DNA of 64,000 nucleotides. Source: Trichinella spiralis (lineage: Eukaryota; Nematoda; Enoplea; Trichinellida; Trichinellidae). Location: NCBI GenBank assembly GCA_000181795.3, contig CM012953.1:2163826-2227825 (forward strand). The letters are read 5' to 3'. Shown here in pieces: positions 26,100 to 35,509 of the stretch. The first letter of the stretch is position 1. Every line of letters starts with the position of its first letter. The notes under the pieces were generated by a model that saw nothing but the letters and a program-made list of their open reading frames with translations, was not told where the DNA came from and searched no databases. The position numbers and the translations under genes are program-made.

Positions 26100-29000
26100 G
26101 AAAGAGCAATTTTATTGAACAATTTCTAATAATAACAAACAAAACCTTGATGATTACTTGATGATGAGAATTCGGTTTCAATAATTTCCTTGTACTTTTT
26201 CAACAAATCGTTCGTACGTTCAGAAAACATGGTCTCTTGATAATAGATCCAATGTTTCCTACTGCCACCTTGGAATATATAATTTGTTTGTTATTTAAAC
26301 GACAAAAAAAAGAATTAATAAAACTGACACATGCTCACCCGCCGGATGATAGGGATAAAAATCGCAGACCAACTTTTTCAAAGTCACTTGCATGGCTCCA
26401 TTTTCAATCAACAAATCTTCCGATGAATCTGCATAGAGATATGGATTTTAACTTTGAAAAAAAACAACAAATCTTGAAAATAAAAAAACCTCCTCCTTCT
26501 TCTTTGGATTCGTCACAAATGTGCAAATCAATATGAGCAATGTAGCAGTGGAAGGAAGTTTCGATAACGTTGAATTGTTGAAATGCGGCGTTGGTTTCAC
26601 TGGGCAGTTGCTGCTGCTCGTACTGTTGATGCTGCTGACTAGCGGAAGATGATCTGCGCGTTGGATTATCCTGAGAGAAAAAAAAGAATAATTCATTTTC
26701 ATAAAATTATAATTTCCATTACTATTGCAACCTTGTTAATTTCAGTTGTCATTGTTGCATTGCTTTGGCGAATCAAATCCATGACAAAGTGGAAAAAGCT
26801 GATCGCCGATTGGACTTGTGAAAGCGAAGCTACCCAAAGTAGATTGTCCAAAATCAACGCCAAACGTCCACGAAATACACTACCATCTCAATAAATAAAT
26901 ATGCAAATAAATTAACATTTAAAAAAAATACACAAATTACCAATTGTAGATTTTTTCGTTATAAAACGACAACGCCCTTGACTGGTGATCAAACGAAGAG
27001 GTGCGTTGATGTTGTAGCCAGTGGCGATTGAATCGCCAAGCGTCGACGCTTCCAAGCGGAGTGTTTTCCAAGAAATTTGCTTGAATAGTAAAATTTGCTT
27101 GGAATGTGAATCAGTGATGCGCGTCTCGCGCAAATCGTTCGCCTCTTTCCAAAACGGTGTTCGACTTTCAACGCTGATCTGTGACAGCTGAATTGCATAA
27201 TAATATTCATTATTAAAAAAAACAGAATACACAATAAATAAACATTTTTCATACCATGAGTGAACCACCAAATTTTTGAGAAGTGAAAAAAACTTCAACT
27301 GCGTTGCATCGAATTGTTATTCCTTCCATAACTCTGTGCGCAAAACCGTACGAACTGTTGTCCATGCTAAAATTATAATATTATTTGAAAACAAACATCC
27401 AATCTCGTCTTTTCATATCATATTTCAAAAGTCAATTTCAAATACCTGTAACTGCTCACAGTAGGACCATTGGTAAATTTGGCATGATGAATTCCCGCTG
27501 AAAGTACCAATTCTACTCGAACTTCATCTATAAACTAAACACAAAAAAACTATTTCTCTTTATCAAATGCTGAAATTATACATTTTAATACATACCAAAA
27601 GTACAGGATGTGTTTTCAGTCTTGTCCAGGGTATCTAAAAAGAGAAAATTATTAAATACAAAATAATAATAAATATGAAGGTGTAAAAATCGAATAAATT
27701 TCAACCAACTTTAACAATTATTCGACTGCAAACGGCTTTTTGTATTCTAACCCAAGAAGGAAATTCCAGAACATCGGTTAAAACATCCTCGTTCAATTCT
27801 ATATTATACAATTCGCCTTTGCCTCGAAGAACTTCGACACTTATCTGATCCGGTGATACATTCTTCGCAAATCTACAAATAACGCAACAATTAAAATTAT
27901 ATATCCAAATTATTAACGCCGGCCATTTTTCGAATTTAATGTGCATTTAAAAATTGTCCGTTTAAAGTAATTTAATAAATTGTTCATGCTCGACTGGTGT
28001 GTGATATTTTCAAAATTTACATAAAAAACCTGCAATTCCTGTATAAAAAGAAAAACTGTTTGAAAAAACTCAGTTTGAGAAACATTGAAAGCTCACATCA
28101 TACCCGACAAAATGGCAGTGAATTTTCAAGAATTAAAAAAAATATTTTAAAAGATATGCAAGTTGTTTATAAAATTCTAATGGAACAAATTCATTCCAGA
28201 GCCAAGATGTATATTATGTCGGAAATGTAAAATTTCAGATAAAAAACTGAACATGCAGCATTCAAAATTTACATTATAAAGAAAGCCAAGAAAAACGTTG
28301 ATGAAGAACAAACCCTAGAAGATCACTTTATATTGTTACAGCATTGACGATATACGCACTGTTTACATTCAACATTTTATTGTACGGTGAACCAGAAGAA
28401 ATAAGCTGCTAAATGATAACTCTATGCAATTATTTTCTATTTGTAAAATATTAATTTTATATAAATAAAACTTAATATATCTACTTTTATAGCAATATTC
28501 CAATTAAGAATTATCACAGAAAAAAAATTAACCCATATTTTTTCTTTTCCACTTTCTCCACTTTTATATGCATCAAAATATAACATTATAATGCAATACA
28601 TGCAGCTATAATTAAAATCATCTTCAATTCTCTTAAATTTATTAATTAACACAAAAATAATAAATTATACATATATTATACATAAAATGTAAAGAAAAAC
28701 AATATAATAATTTCAAATCTGTTCATTTTACTAATACGAGTCTTATAGCGTTTGCTTTTAGCTTAATCTAGTCGTTTGCAAATGTTTAGATTTCAATTTT
28801 GGGCATGTTCAATATTATTTCACATTCAATTCTGCATTACAGTCATCGCAGAATACGAAAAATGCATTTACCAAAAACTAAGATGGCAGTTGAAAATAAC
28901 AGCTATTTTCTATGAATGAATGCAATTATTTTAAATACATTATATGGAAACTATTGCAGTACACTATCTATAAATTCATCTGAACCAGTATGAAATGAAA

Positions 29001-29496
29001 AATCATCTTACCAAATTCATCACTTAATAATGTCATTCAATTTATATAGAAATACACGAATCTTGCAATTAAGAACTTTACACTTCAACAAAAGATAATT
29101 TTCCAACATATTAAATTAACTTTGTGACTATAAAATGCCCAAAATAAACCTAAACTTTTATTTACAAATAATAAAATAATAAACACATCAACAATTAAAA
29201 CATACCATTAAGAAATCAAACCACATCAACATTAAAAAGCTACAATTTAAAATTTTTCAAATAAATGATAATGAATTAGACTATTTTAGTAATTGCAAAC
29301 TATAAAAAAGCATTATACATCTACAACAAAGTGCAAACTGAATTATTGCAACAAAAATCATGCACGCTTGCATTAAATTAAAACGGATTGCTTTATCCAA
29401 CAAGGCATTCATATAACAAAAAGCTAAAATTTTTTAGATGTAAAAAAATTACCTCGAAAAATGTTTCAAAATTTGATTTTTTATTATAGATGCCAT
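184..29496 (-). CDS. BLTP3: BLTP3 (UHRF1BP1-like) bridge-like lipid transfer protein, 20 exons
   Basis: Encodes about 1139 aa (human relatives are about 1440-1460). Family role: chorein-N rod protein thought to move lipids between membranes at organelle contacts. The N-terminus MASIIKNQILKHFSRFAKN matches the human MAGIIKKQILKHLSRFTKN type. IPWTRLKTHP, LDNLLWV, HIDLHICD and ITSQGRCR match further conserved blocks. The last 40 residues form a charged coiled coil, as in relatives. Exons in transcript order: 29453-29496, 27710-27872, 27596-27634, 27446-27534, 27255-27366, 26941-27187, 26732-26886, 26490-26670, 26339-26428, 26146-26268, 25844-26059, 25655-25761, 25509-25586, 24728-25454, 2151-2192, 1785-1970, 1132-1340, 904-1057, 493-813, 184-320. 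All junction phases agree and no frame stop occurs. The exon 11 donor appears to be GC. The intron between exons 14 and 15 is about 22.5 kb and holds four LRR genes on the other strand. The low-complexity middle of vertebrate BLTP3 is much shorter here. Confidence 0.9.
2740..3268 (+). promoter_or_regulatory. GC-richer 5' flank of LRR-1, probable promoter/5' UTR
   Basis: A block of higher GC (about 2740-3080) stands out from AT-rich flanks and ends before the LRR-1 start. A possible 3' splice site (taaatgtag) lies at 3230-3238. It is followed by a 9-codon frame (ATG at 3239, TAG at 3263-3265) in phase with the main frame; its stop forces translation of LRR-1 to start at 3269. No TATA box is convincing. 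Confidence 0.4.
3269..5783 (+). CDS. LRR-1: single-pass extracellular leucine-rich-repeat protein, 591 aa
   Basis: Probably a cell-surface adhesion or matrix-organising protein of the nematode LET-4/EGG-6 type; partner unknown. Exons: 3269-4317, 4416-4636, 5200-5457, 5536-5783. Order: hydrophobic signal peptide (about 1-27), N-terminal cap (LCPANIRPPCVC...IIC), about 13-14 LRRs of the LxxLxLxxNxL type, C-terminal cap starting ENPWNC, transmembrane helix (about 504-527), basic stop-transfer KRRRKDKE and a tail of about 60 residues ending in the aromatic sequence SRPWYWWF. Exon 2 begins after ttttaag, because only this acceptor restores frame and the LRR sequence NKLNSIPQNAF. The 78-bp last intron is a multiple of three without a stop, so retention would insert 26 residues just before the membrane helix. 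LRR-1 is the most divergent of the four paralogues. Family is clear; orthology to a named gene is not. Confidence 0.87.
4351..4362 (+). repeat. C12 homopolymer in LRR-1 intron 1
   Basis: Twelve consecutive C residues 33 bp after the donor. A nine-C run occupies a similar place in LRR-3 intron 1 (17787-17795). Confidence 0.9.
4637..5199 (+). other. LRR-1 intron 2
   Basis: 563-bp AT-rich intron between the last LRR and the C-terminal cap, with an (AAT)n tract near 4708-4722. Nothing else recognised. Confidence 0.7.
6042..6047 (+). terminator. Candidate poly(A) signal of LRR-1
   Basis: AATAAA 259 bp after the LRR-1 stop, the first canonical hexamer found downstream. Confidence 0.45.
6515..6543 (+). 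repeat. (AAC)n microsatellite
   Basis: About nine uninterrupted AAC units downstream of LRR-1. Confidence 0.95.
6858..6866 (-). promoter_or_regulatory. GCAAGGTCG nuclear-receptor-type half site
   Basis: Minus-strand GCAAGGTCG. The same nine bases recur on the plus strand at 15764-15772 upstream of LRR-3. Resembles the core of FTZ-F1/NHR-25 and ROR/NHR-23 monomer sites. Function is inferred only. Confidence 0.25.
7790..7798 (+). promoter_or_regulatory. TCAAGGTCA, exact NR5A/FTZ-F1-type monomer site
   Basis: Perfect match to the known FTZ-F1/SF-1 consensus, 995 bp upstream of the LRR-2 start. A second site, CGAAGGTCA, lies at 7477-7485 and a weaker one, ACAAGGTCT, at 8314-8322. Confidence 0.35.
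8215..8792 (+). promoter_or_regulatory. Probable promoter and 5' UTR of LRR-2
   Basis: Two GC-richer blocks (about 8215-8410 and 8545-8790) precede the LRR-2 ATG. The second probably includes the 5' UTR. Between them lie (GAA)n at about 8481-8497 and (AC)n near 8505. Confidence 0.4.
8793..12503 (+). CDS. LRR-2: single-pass LRR protein with a repeated stalk domain, 958 aa
   Basis: Exons: 8793-9107, 9338-9558, 9653-10007, 10079-10298, 10559-10819, 10904-11077, 11173-12503; phases agree throughout. Order: signal peptide (about 1-28), N-terminal cap with the C.C spacing of eLRRon proteins, about 16 LRRs, C-terminal cap beginning GNPLNC, an ectodomain stalk of about 330 residues, transmembrane helix (about 855-877), basic AKKRRRD stop-transfer and an 80-residue tail. 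The stalk contains three clear and one weaker copy of a 33-38-residue motif (P..LI..LRG..I.G, then a K-rich helix). It also has Asn and Thr/Gln runs. Likely a surface or apical-matrix receptor. The overall layout resembles nematode EGG-6-type proteins, but I cannot prove orthology. The short last intron (11078-11172) is deduced from the in-frame stop it removes and from phase. Confidence 0.87.
11288..11966 (+). other. Internal protein repeats in the LRR-2 stalk
   Basis: Copies at 11451-11555 (IPPELISYVLRGGQIPGV...), 11637-11741 (FPTELIDDILRGNPVLGL...) and 11868-11966 (IPRSIIQQLIANRIPGV...), with a fainter one starting about 11288 (FPALDQITTPLARLLVG...). Shared pattern: [IF]P, a hydrophobic heptad, L-R-G or equivalent, G[VL], then a Lys/Arg-rich amphipathic helix. 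Low-complexity linkers separate the copies. I do not recognise the family. Confidence 0.7.
12504..15720. other. Intergenic space between LRR-2 and LRR-3
   Basis: AT-rich, with microsatellites and no supported gene. An AATAAA at 13169-13174 could end LRR-2 transcripts. Open frames such as 14662-14883 lack codon bias, homology and splice context. Confidence 0.55.
14101..14136 (+). repeat. (GAAT)n microsatellite
   Basis: Tandem GAGT/GAAT units directly visible. Confidence 0.95.
15730..16656 (+). promoter_or_regulatory. Probable promoter and 5' flank of LRR-3
   Basis: GC-richer block at about 15735-16200 in AT-rich surroundings. Contains GCAAGGTCG (15764-15772), TGACCT (15836-15841, an AGGTCA half site on the minus strand) and minus-strand TCAAGGTCG (16127-16135). 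An (AT)n tract lies 60 bp before the start codon. Confidence 0.4.
16572..16595 (+). repeat. (AT)n microsatellite
   Basis: About 12 AT units immediately upstream of LRR-3. Confidence 0.95.
16657..19320 (+). CDS. LRR-3: single-pass LRR protein with a Thr-rich stalk, 796 aa
   Basis: Exons: 16657-17766, 17886-18087, 18162-18254, 18335-19320. I start at the first ATG (16657), which gives a clean signal peptide (MIVQF...LSRAADA, about 25 residues). Then come the cap CPTDEQVLALCSC, about 15 LRRs, and a C-terminal cap starting ENPLVC. A stalk with Thr runs (eight in a row) and an acidic EDDDDD cluster follows. The transmembrane helix is at about 690-711, followed by KRRNR and an 85-residue tail. Its LRRs align closely with LRR-4: both have NLLALHLQ.N in the seventh repeat and ENPLVC at the cap, so the two are probably the most recent duplicates. 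Thr-rich stalks of this kind are usually O-glycosylated (inference). Surface role inferred; ligand unknown. Confidence 0.87.
19554..19578 (+). repeat. (ATC)n microsatellite in the LRR-3 3' UTR
   Basis: About eight ATC units just before the poly(A) signal. Confidence 0.95.
19588..19593 (+). terminator. Poly(A) signal of LRR-3
   Basis: AATAAA 268 bp after the stop, followed within 25 bp by a GT/T-rich stretch, the usual layout of a cleavage site. Confidence 0.6.
19594..20994. other. Intergenic space between LRR-3 and LRR-4
   Basis: AT-rich with no coding signal. A C/T-rich run lies at about 20799-20828. Confidence 0.6.
20995..21429 (+). promoter_or_regulatory. Probable promoter and 5' UTR of LRR-4
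   Basis: GC-richer block at about 20995-21240 with an AGGTCA half site at 21126-21131, followed by a pyrimidine-rich stretch up to the ATG at 21430. An acaacag just before the ATG could be a 3' splice site for an upstream non-coding exon. Confidence 0.35.
21430..24342 (+). CDS. LRR-4: LRR protein without a membrane segment, probably secreted, 852 aa
   Basis: Exons: 21430-21687, 21809-22796, 22859-22988, 23036-23094, 23155-23595, 23660-24342; phases agree. Order: signal peptide (about 1-34, with FSFLLLSVGQILQL), cap CPDVFKENNACTC, about 14 LRRs and a short C-terminal cap (ENPLVC). A tail of about 390 residues rich in Pro, Gln and Thr ends in PIQTNNS. No hydrophobic stretch long enough for a membrane helix occurs after the signal peptide, unlike its three neighbours. 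Secretion is therefore inferred; a GPI anchor is unlikely because the C-terminus is polar. Intron 3 is only 47 bp. The gene ends less than 400 bp from BLTP3 exon 14 on the other strand. Confidence 0.85.
24550..24559 (+). terminator. Tandem poly(A) signals of LRR-4
   Basis: Two overlapping AATAAA hexamers about 210 bp after the LRR-4 stop and 170 bp before the BLTP3 exon 14 boundary. A further AATAAA lies near 24703. Confidence 0.55.
26063..26097 (+). repeat. (AAT)n microsatellite in BLTP3 intron 10
   Basis: About 11 AAT units immediately beside the acceptor of BLTP3 exon 11. Confidence 0.95.
27873..29452 (-). other. BLTP3 intron 1
   Basis: 1580-bp AT-rich intron. The joined codon AG|A (Arg) rebuilds the conserved SRF of the chorein-N domain. 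I see no gene inside; a 77-codon plus-strand frame at 27997-28230 is Lys/Ile-rich and unsupported. Confidence 0.75.
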
Positions 29497-30265
29497 AGTG
29501 TTTCAAAATGCAATTATCCAAAAAAACTACAATATTCCAGGTGAATGTTCACATTGCTATGTACAGAAACAAAAAAGACAAAGTAGGACTCAGTTACAGT
29601 ATTGTACCAATTTGAAAAGTTTTGCAAGACTGACTGACAATTAACAGTATAGCATATGTATAAATACTGAACTTTGTTTTTATTATTGTCATTGCATATG
29701 TGAAGTAATAAACAAATAATAAATAAGTGGACGTTTTATTTCAGTTTTTTTCCAATAAAATGAAGCAAACTTTGCAAATCTGAAATTCTGCAGAAAACGT
29801 TACATTTTATTCATTGTAAAATTGTAATATTTTGTTAATAAATCATTTTACAAGCTAATGCGAAAATATAAAAAGAATACGCTTGAGTTTTATAACTACA
29901 GCAGACCCGAAAGAATTGAATAATGGAATGAAATACAAATATATTCGGCAAATAAAACTTTATTTATTCGACATTTTTCTAGTTTGACTGCTTTTTACTG
30001 CTGAATGAACTAGCATAACGTTATCCTATTAGCATTTGCACTTGATTATCACTTTTATTGTGGTAACACGTAAAACTCTCCTGCTGTAATTAGTTAAAAG
30101 TAAAATTGTTTGTGAATTTATGAAAATTCTTGGTTTTATATTCGTTTAATCTTAAAAAACATCGCTGAAATTTTTAAAGTGATTTCCTTCTTTGAATCTT
30201 TTATTCTCTTTTGAAGCGCATTCCATAGTAATTTTATATTGAAGGAAAGGTAGTTTTCAAGTAAA
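29497..30265. promoter_or_regulatory. Divergent promoter interval between BLTP3 and delta-COP
   Basis: 769 bp separate the two start codons, which point away from each other, so both promoters and 5' UTRs must lie here unless there are distant 5' exons. AT-rich, with no clear core element. Confidence 0.5.
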
Positions 30266-33028
30266 ATGGTAAGCACTTATTCAGTTTTGGTATTTGTATT
30301 GGTTTTTCAGTTGAATGATTTTGATTCATATTTTAATGAATCTTGATCTAGGTTCTCCTTTCTGCTGCTGTTTGTACTAAAAATGGGAAACGTAAGTATT
30401 GTTTATTTATTTATTGTACGGTTTAATAACAACTGTTCATTTGGTGATATTATTTTTTGTAAATAATTTGAAGAAATCTAATTTAAAAAGATTTTTCCTT
30501 ATGCTGTCGAATGTGAAAAAACTTTACACGCCAGACATAACGTATACGGTAATCTGTGTAATGTAATCAGTATAATATATTTGTCACATTTATTGCATTC
30601 TATGAATGTTCAATGTCGTACGCTTTGAACGTACAGCAGTTTTTGGTTAGTCAAGAATGGTCATACAAATGCAAGTTTCTTTTAGCATTGCTGTCTCGTC
30701 AGTTTGTAGAGATGACACGTTCTCGTGTCGAAGGTTTGTTGTCTGCTTTTCCAAAACTCCTAAACGCCGACAAAAATGAATCTCGTCAACATACTTTTAT
30801 TGAAACCGAAAGTGTTCGTTACGTTTATCAACCTTTGGATCAGCTGTATGTTTTTCTCATTACTACCAAAGCCAGCAACATTTTAGAAGACCTTGAAACG
30901 CTTCGTTTATTTGCAAGAGTGGTGCGTGTTTTGCTTTTAATTCTCTAATGAAAATGTTCAACATTTGCAAAAACAGTGGATTTAGTTTGTATTTGAACTG
31001 TTGATTACTGTAGCTTAAAGTGCTGACATTTAATACATAATGGTTGTTAGTTGTTGCATTTTTATTCTTGTGTAATAGTTTCTGTTAAGAAAAATAAAAT
31101 TTAATTTGATATTTTAAGCTTGTGGTAAATTCTTTTAAAATGTTATTTATAATTTTTAAAGTAACGGATGTATAATAATTTCCTTGTATGCTGCATGTGG
31201 TCGCATCATAAAATTTTATTCTAGATACCTGAGTATTGTCGGTCATGTGATGAGAAAGAGGTTATGGAACGAGCTTTTGATTTAGTATTTGCATTTGATG
31301 AAATTGTCGCCCTTGGATATCGTGAAAATGTGAATTTGTCGCAAATACGTACTTATGTTGATATGGACAGTCATGACGAGCGCGTCTACTATCAAATCAA
31401 GAAGGTATGTATTTTGCTATATGTATGTATAGTTGTGGATTTACCAAATTTTCAGAGTCAAGAAGAGGAAGCGAAGAAATTGGCTAAAGATAAAGCTAGA
31501 GAACTTACGCGTGCCAAATTAGAGGCCGGAAAGCGTCCTCGTGACCATGGCATGTATACTGGCTTTGGTCCACAAATTTCGAAAATCGAACCAGCCGCAG
31601 TTAAAGAGCGTGATTCGGATAGTTCGTTGATGACGAAATACAGCAATCCATCAAAATATGCAAAGTAGGCATTTTTTCTTTTAATAAACTTTAATGTTTT
31701 TATATATTTTAATCCATGTTTATTTTCCTTTTAGTAAACCACCTGCTGAAGCTGGTAAAGCTATGAAATTGAGTGCAAAAGCTTGCGACGCTGACGCATT
31801 CGTTGATCAGCTGAAATCGGAAGGTTTAGGTAATATATCTCTGACGCATTGTCAATTTATAAGTTTTCTGATAAAATAAACTTGAATTTAGAAATATTAT
31901 CAAATGGCCAACTAAAAGATCAGAATAATGATGCACAAGCTGTCAAGACAGAAGAGTTGAGTATTCCTTTTTTTTCCTTGTCAGATTTCTTCACTGTTGA
32001 AATGTTTTTAAATTTTTTTTCATTAATGTACATTTAATTTATGGTTTTTTGAATTATTACAGTGTACATGTGAAATGTGAAGAGAAGTTGAGCGTGGCAG
32101 TTAAACGAGACGGCGGGATGGAAAATCTCGATGTTCACGGTCAACTTAGTTTGTACATAAAGAATGAGGCTTTTGCTCGAATAATGGTAAAAGTAGCCAA
32201 CAATGATAAAAGTGGAGCTCAGTTGCAGGTTTCGTTATATTTTTGATCTTATTTAACGAATACAAACGAACAGTAGTGGTTGGTGTTGTTCAGACTCATC
32301 CAAATTTGGATAAGAAAGCTTTCGCTTCAAATGGTTTGTTGACGTTGAAAAATGTTGGAAAGCCGTTTCCGGTGAACACAGAGGTTAGCGTGTTGAAGTG
32401 GAGATTTCAATCTCAAGATGAAGCATATTTGCCTTTTTCTCGTTAGTTTTTATTTTATTTCATTTTTTTAAGATTATTCTTTAACTTTTCCGTCCATTCA
32501 AATATTTAGTAAATTGTTGGCCATCGGAAAGCGCAGATGGTTGTGAAGTGAACATCGAATACACACTAGAGGATGAAAATATGCAATTAGAAGATGTTCT
32601 CATTACCATTCCATTACCGTACGTTGTATACATATATTTTTTTCAGATTATTAAAGCATTTTGAACTTTCAGATCTGGCTCACCAGCACCTGTCATTGTT
32701 GAATGCGACGGAGAATATAAGCATGTTCGTATGCACAACTGTTTAGAATGGCGACTACCGTTGATCGACTACACTAACAAGCAAGGTTGCTTGGAATTTA
32801 CCACAAAAATGGGACACGTGGATCATTTTTTTCCAATAAAAATACAGTTTTCTTCTAAGCAGCTTTTTTGCAACATAACGGTTTGTTGGCGTTATTGTTT
32901 AATTTTACCCAATAAGGCTAGCTGTGAGTATTTTTCAGGCTGAGCAAGTGTCATTGGCCGACGACAATAATCCTGTGAAATTTTCACAAGAAATCAAACT
33001 CATTACTGAGAAATATATCGTTGTTTAA
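30266..33028 (+). CDS. ARCN1: Coatomer subunit delta (delta-COP, archain), 515 aa
   Basis: Subunit of the COPI coat that carries Golgi-to-ER and intra-Golgi cargo. Exons: 30266-30268 (the ATG alone), 30352-30391, 30686-30921, 31225-31404, 31456-31664, 31735-31829, 31892-31955, 32063-32228, 32294-32441, 32510-32618, 32673-32880, 32939-33028. The N-terminus [14 protein letters not shown] and the block [16 protein letters not shown] match the longin-like domain. A charged linker follows, then the mu-homology domain from about residue 276 ([55 protein letters not shown]), ending at EKYIVV. Length agrees with the human protein (511). The donor of exon 7 is taken at GA|gttgag because only this keeps the frame into VHVKCEE. 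Complete, with no sign of damage. Confidence 0.95.
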
Positions 33029-33229
33029 AACTAACAAGTTCTACCCGTTCAGAAATATTTTAAAATTATATAATGATGATCATTATGGGTTGGCTGTTTT
33101 TTTGGCAGACCTCATTCAGCAGCTGTTTGGTTTGAAAAATGAAAATGGCAAAAAAGCCACAGTGGTTCCAGTTTAAGTTTAAAAACCACTGCGGTGCGGT
33201 TCTGGATGATAATTCGATATTTTTCCTGT

Positions 33230-33235
33230 AATAAA
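33230..33235 (+). terminator. Poly(A) signal of delta-COP
   Basis: AATAAA about 200 bp after the stop codon, before the convergent PGP gene. Confidence 0.6.
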
Positions 33236-33529
33236 AAAGTAAAAATTTTTTAATTACACGTCACACCAACTAATTTTCTTAAATTTTTAAAATCCTGAAC
33301 ATTCAAGTACATTAAGTAACATACAACGGAGAGGATAAATTGACAACAAAAAGTTATAAAATGAAATTTAAAGTTTAAAATGTGGATAATTTTGAATTTT
33401 TTCACATTCAAATGCGAAGAAAGCATTTTATAAAATTTTCTTTCCCTTAATGGTTCTAAAAACGCAAACTTTTTAGTTTCCTGGTATACTATGATCATTT
33501 TGAAAGCAAAAAAACATGACCTCTTATGA

Positions 33530-34910
33530 TTAAATTTCGCCTTCCAACTCACACAACGTTTTCAAAGAATTAGCGTAATAATCCGGAGAAAGTTCTGTTC
33601 GAGCGTTTTTCACGTCCTCTAATGTCGTGTTACCGCTCAAAACTAACATACTCGCCAGGCCATGCCTCTTTGCGAATGCAATATCCGTTGCAAGGCTAAA
33701 AGAAAGCCAGTTGAACTACTTTTAAAAGTTTGCTTTGTGGAAAGCAAGAGTTTGATTTTAAAAAACCATACGTGTCTCCAGTCATGAGAGTTTTTGACGG
33801 ATCCAATCCCAGCTTTTCTTTCAAATACGTCAGTATTGGCCTGTGAGGTTTGCCAATTACAATTGGTTCCCTGCCGCTAGCAACTTTCACAGAAGCCAGT
33901 ACAGATCCAGCTCCTAAAAATTGCATTATCGCACTTTTTTACATGCAAAATAACATCTTTTAGTTACAACCTGGCAATACTAGAAGAGGATTTGTTGAAG
34001 GAAAACATGAATCTTCGTTTGTTGCAACAAATAAGCAGTCTTTGTTTTTCAAATAAGATGAAGCTTTCAATATTTTAGCATAAGAAATGTGAGGATCAAA
34101 TCCAACTATCACGGCAGAAACCTTAAATAGCAAGTTAAAAAAATAAAATAACAACAAATATCTCAGTTACATCTTTCTCCAGATTTACGTCAAATATTCG
34201 TTCTTCACTGTGATAATCTTCAAAGTGATCTGCCTAGAAAAAAATCACTTAACAACAAAAACATTAATGACAGTGTTGTTTAAGTAAAAAAACTCATAAA
34301 ATTAATTAAAAAACCAAAACTTAAACATAAGCAGAAAAATACGTTAGGAAATTGTAATACAAAGAATAATTACCCCAATTCCTAAATGCTGAATTCCAAT
34401 CTTGTCCAATTCTTTCCCTAATCCGGGACCTCCAATCACATACACTTTATTTCTGATGTGCAACTTGTGTTTCAAATAATAAGCAGTAACAGTTGATGAC
34501 GAAACAATTTCTTCCTAAATTCACCAAATAGTAGAGCGAAACAAAAGTATTTCACATACTTCATTTAAAATATGAATTCCAAGCTTTTCGCATTTATTCA
34601 AATAATCCAATGGACTCTTGGTACTATTGTTTGTTACAAGGCACACCTTTTTCCCCTATAAAGAATCATACATCACAAGATAACGCAAACTGCGGTATGT
34701 AAATACTGCACATGTCGATGTTTAAGTAATGAAAGTGCTTCGGCAGCTCCTTCGATAATCGACTCACCATTCCAAATGACACCTAATATGTGAAAACATA
34801 AAAAAAAGAAAGGATTTTCAGCATTAATCACCATCACAATCGAATAAAAAATAATTAAATTTCTGCAAAATTTTATTCCAATCTAGTTGCGTCAAGCGTG
34901 CAGAAGACAT
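33530..34910 (-). CDS. PGP: HAD phosphatase, phosphoglycolate/4-nitrophenylphosphatase family, 302 aa
   Basis: Exons in transcript order: 34832-34910, 34712-34782, 34560-34655, 34374-34514, 34171-34233, 33971-34121, 33772-33913, 33530-33695; all phases fit. HAD motifs: I, FDCDGVIWNG (nucleophile and acid/base Asp, residues about 24-26); II, VTNNST; III, the Lys of GKPHRP; IV, GDTLATD. A C2-type cap lies between motifs II and III (ISYAKILKASSYLKNK, FVATNED). Length is typical of PGP/PDXP/pNPPase proteins. These cytosolic enzymes hydrolyse 2-phosphoglycolate and related side products of glycolysis; exact substrate (phosphoglycolate or pyridoxal phosphate) cannot be settled here. It converges on delta-COP, with 501 bp between the stops. 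One acceptor is AAG (34122). Confidence 0.92.
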
Positions 34911-35427
34911 TCCGATGATCAAAAGTAAACACGGGTAAACAAAAAAATATATAAGTACTGTAATTACAGTAATCAAAATGCAAGGGTAATTATAAAATCA
35001 AAATATGAAATGGAGCATCCATCAAAAAAGACTAATCGCAATTCTAGTATATTTTTGCATGCATTCACGACGCGTTCAATAAAATAATAACATGCAAAAA
35101 TAAATGCAAAGAAATGAATGCAGCACACATTTATAAATTAATTTTTTCAAATTTTGATTTTTTAAAACATTTATTTACATATAACGAAAAAAATATGCAG
35201 GATTTTCATAACAAAAAATGATTGTCCAAAAAAAGGAAAAACATTTTGCATCAATGAAAAGCATGAAAAGCAGAAAGACGAATTAATAAATGAACTATAA
35301 GCACTTTCTTTTATTATATTCTTTTTATGACTTCTCTCAGTATTTATAAACAAAAATAACAATGAAAGCATATCTGCTGACTTGTCTAATGTCGAAATTC
35401 AAAAGTAAGTTTGAAATGAAAAGAGTT
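34911..35427. other. 5' flank of PGP
   Basis: AT-rich. Presumably holds the PGP promoter and the flank of the tRNA gene. No element stands out. Confidence 0.5.
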
Positions 35428-35509
35428 CGCTGCGAGTAGGATTTGAACCTACGCGGGAATATCCCATTGGATTTCGAGTCCAACGCCTTAACCACTCGGC
35501 CATCGCAGC
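35428..35509 (-). tRNA. tRNA-Ser(CGA)
   Basis: 82-nt gene without an intron. Acceptor stem GCTGCGA/TCGCAGC pairs perfectly; discriminator G. A box TGGCCGAGTGG and B box GGTTCAAATCC are intact. The anticodon loop CTCGAAA gives anticodon CGA, reading UCG. The long variable arm (GGGATATTCCC, stem-forming) is typical of serine tRNAs. Looks functional. Confidence 0.97.

Noticed and set aside
27997-28230. 77-codon frame in BLTP3 intron 1
   Set aside because: Lys/Ile-rich, no homology recognised and no splice or promoter context.
31405-31455. Stop-free in-frame introns in delta-COP (51 bp) and RIM-BP (54462-54518, 60984-61052) as a special system
   Set aside because: Around 11 short introns here have lengths divisible by three and most contain stops; a few open ones are expected by chance, and conserved protein spacing supports splicing them.
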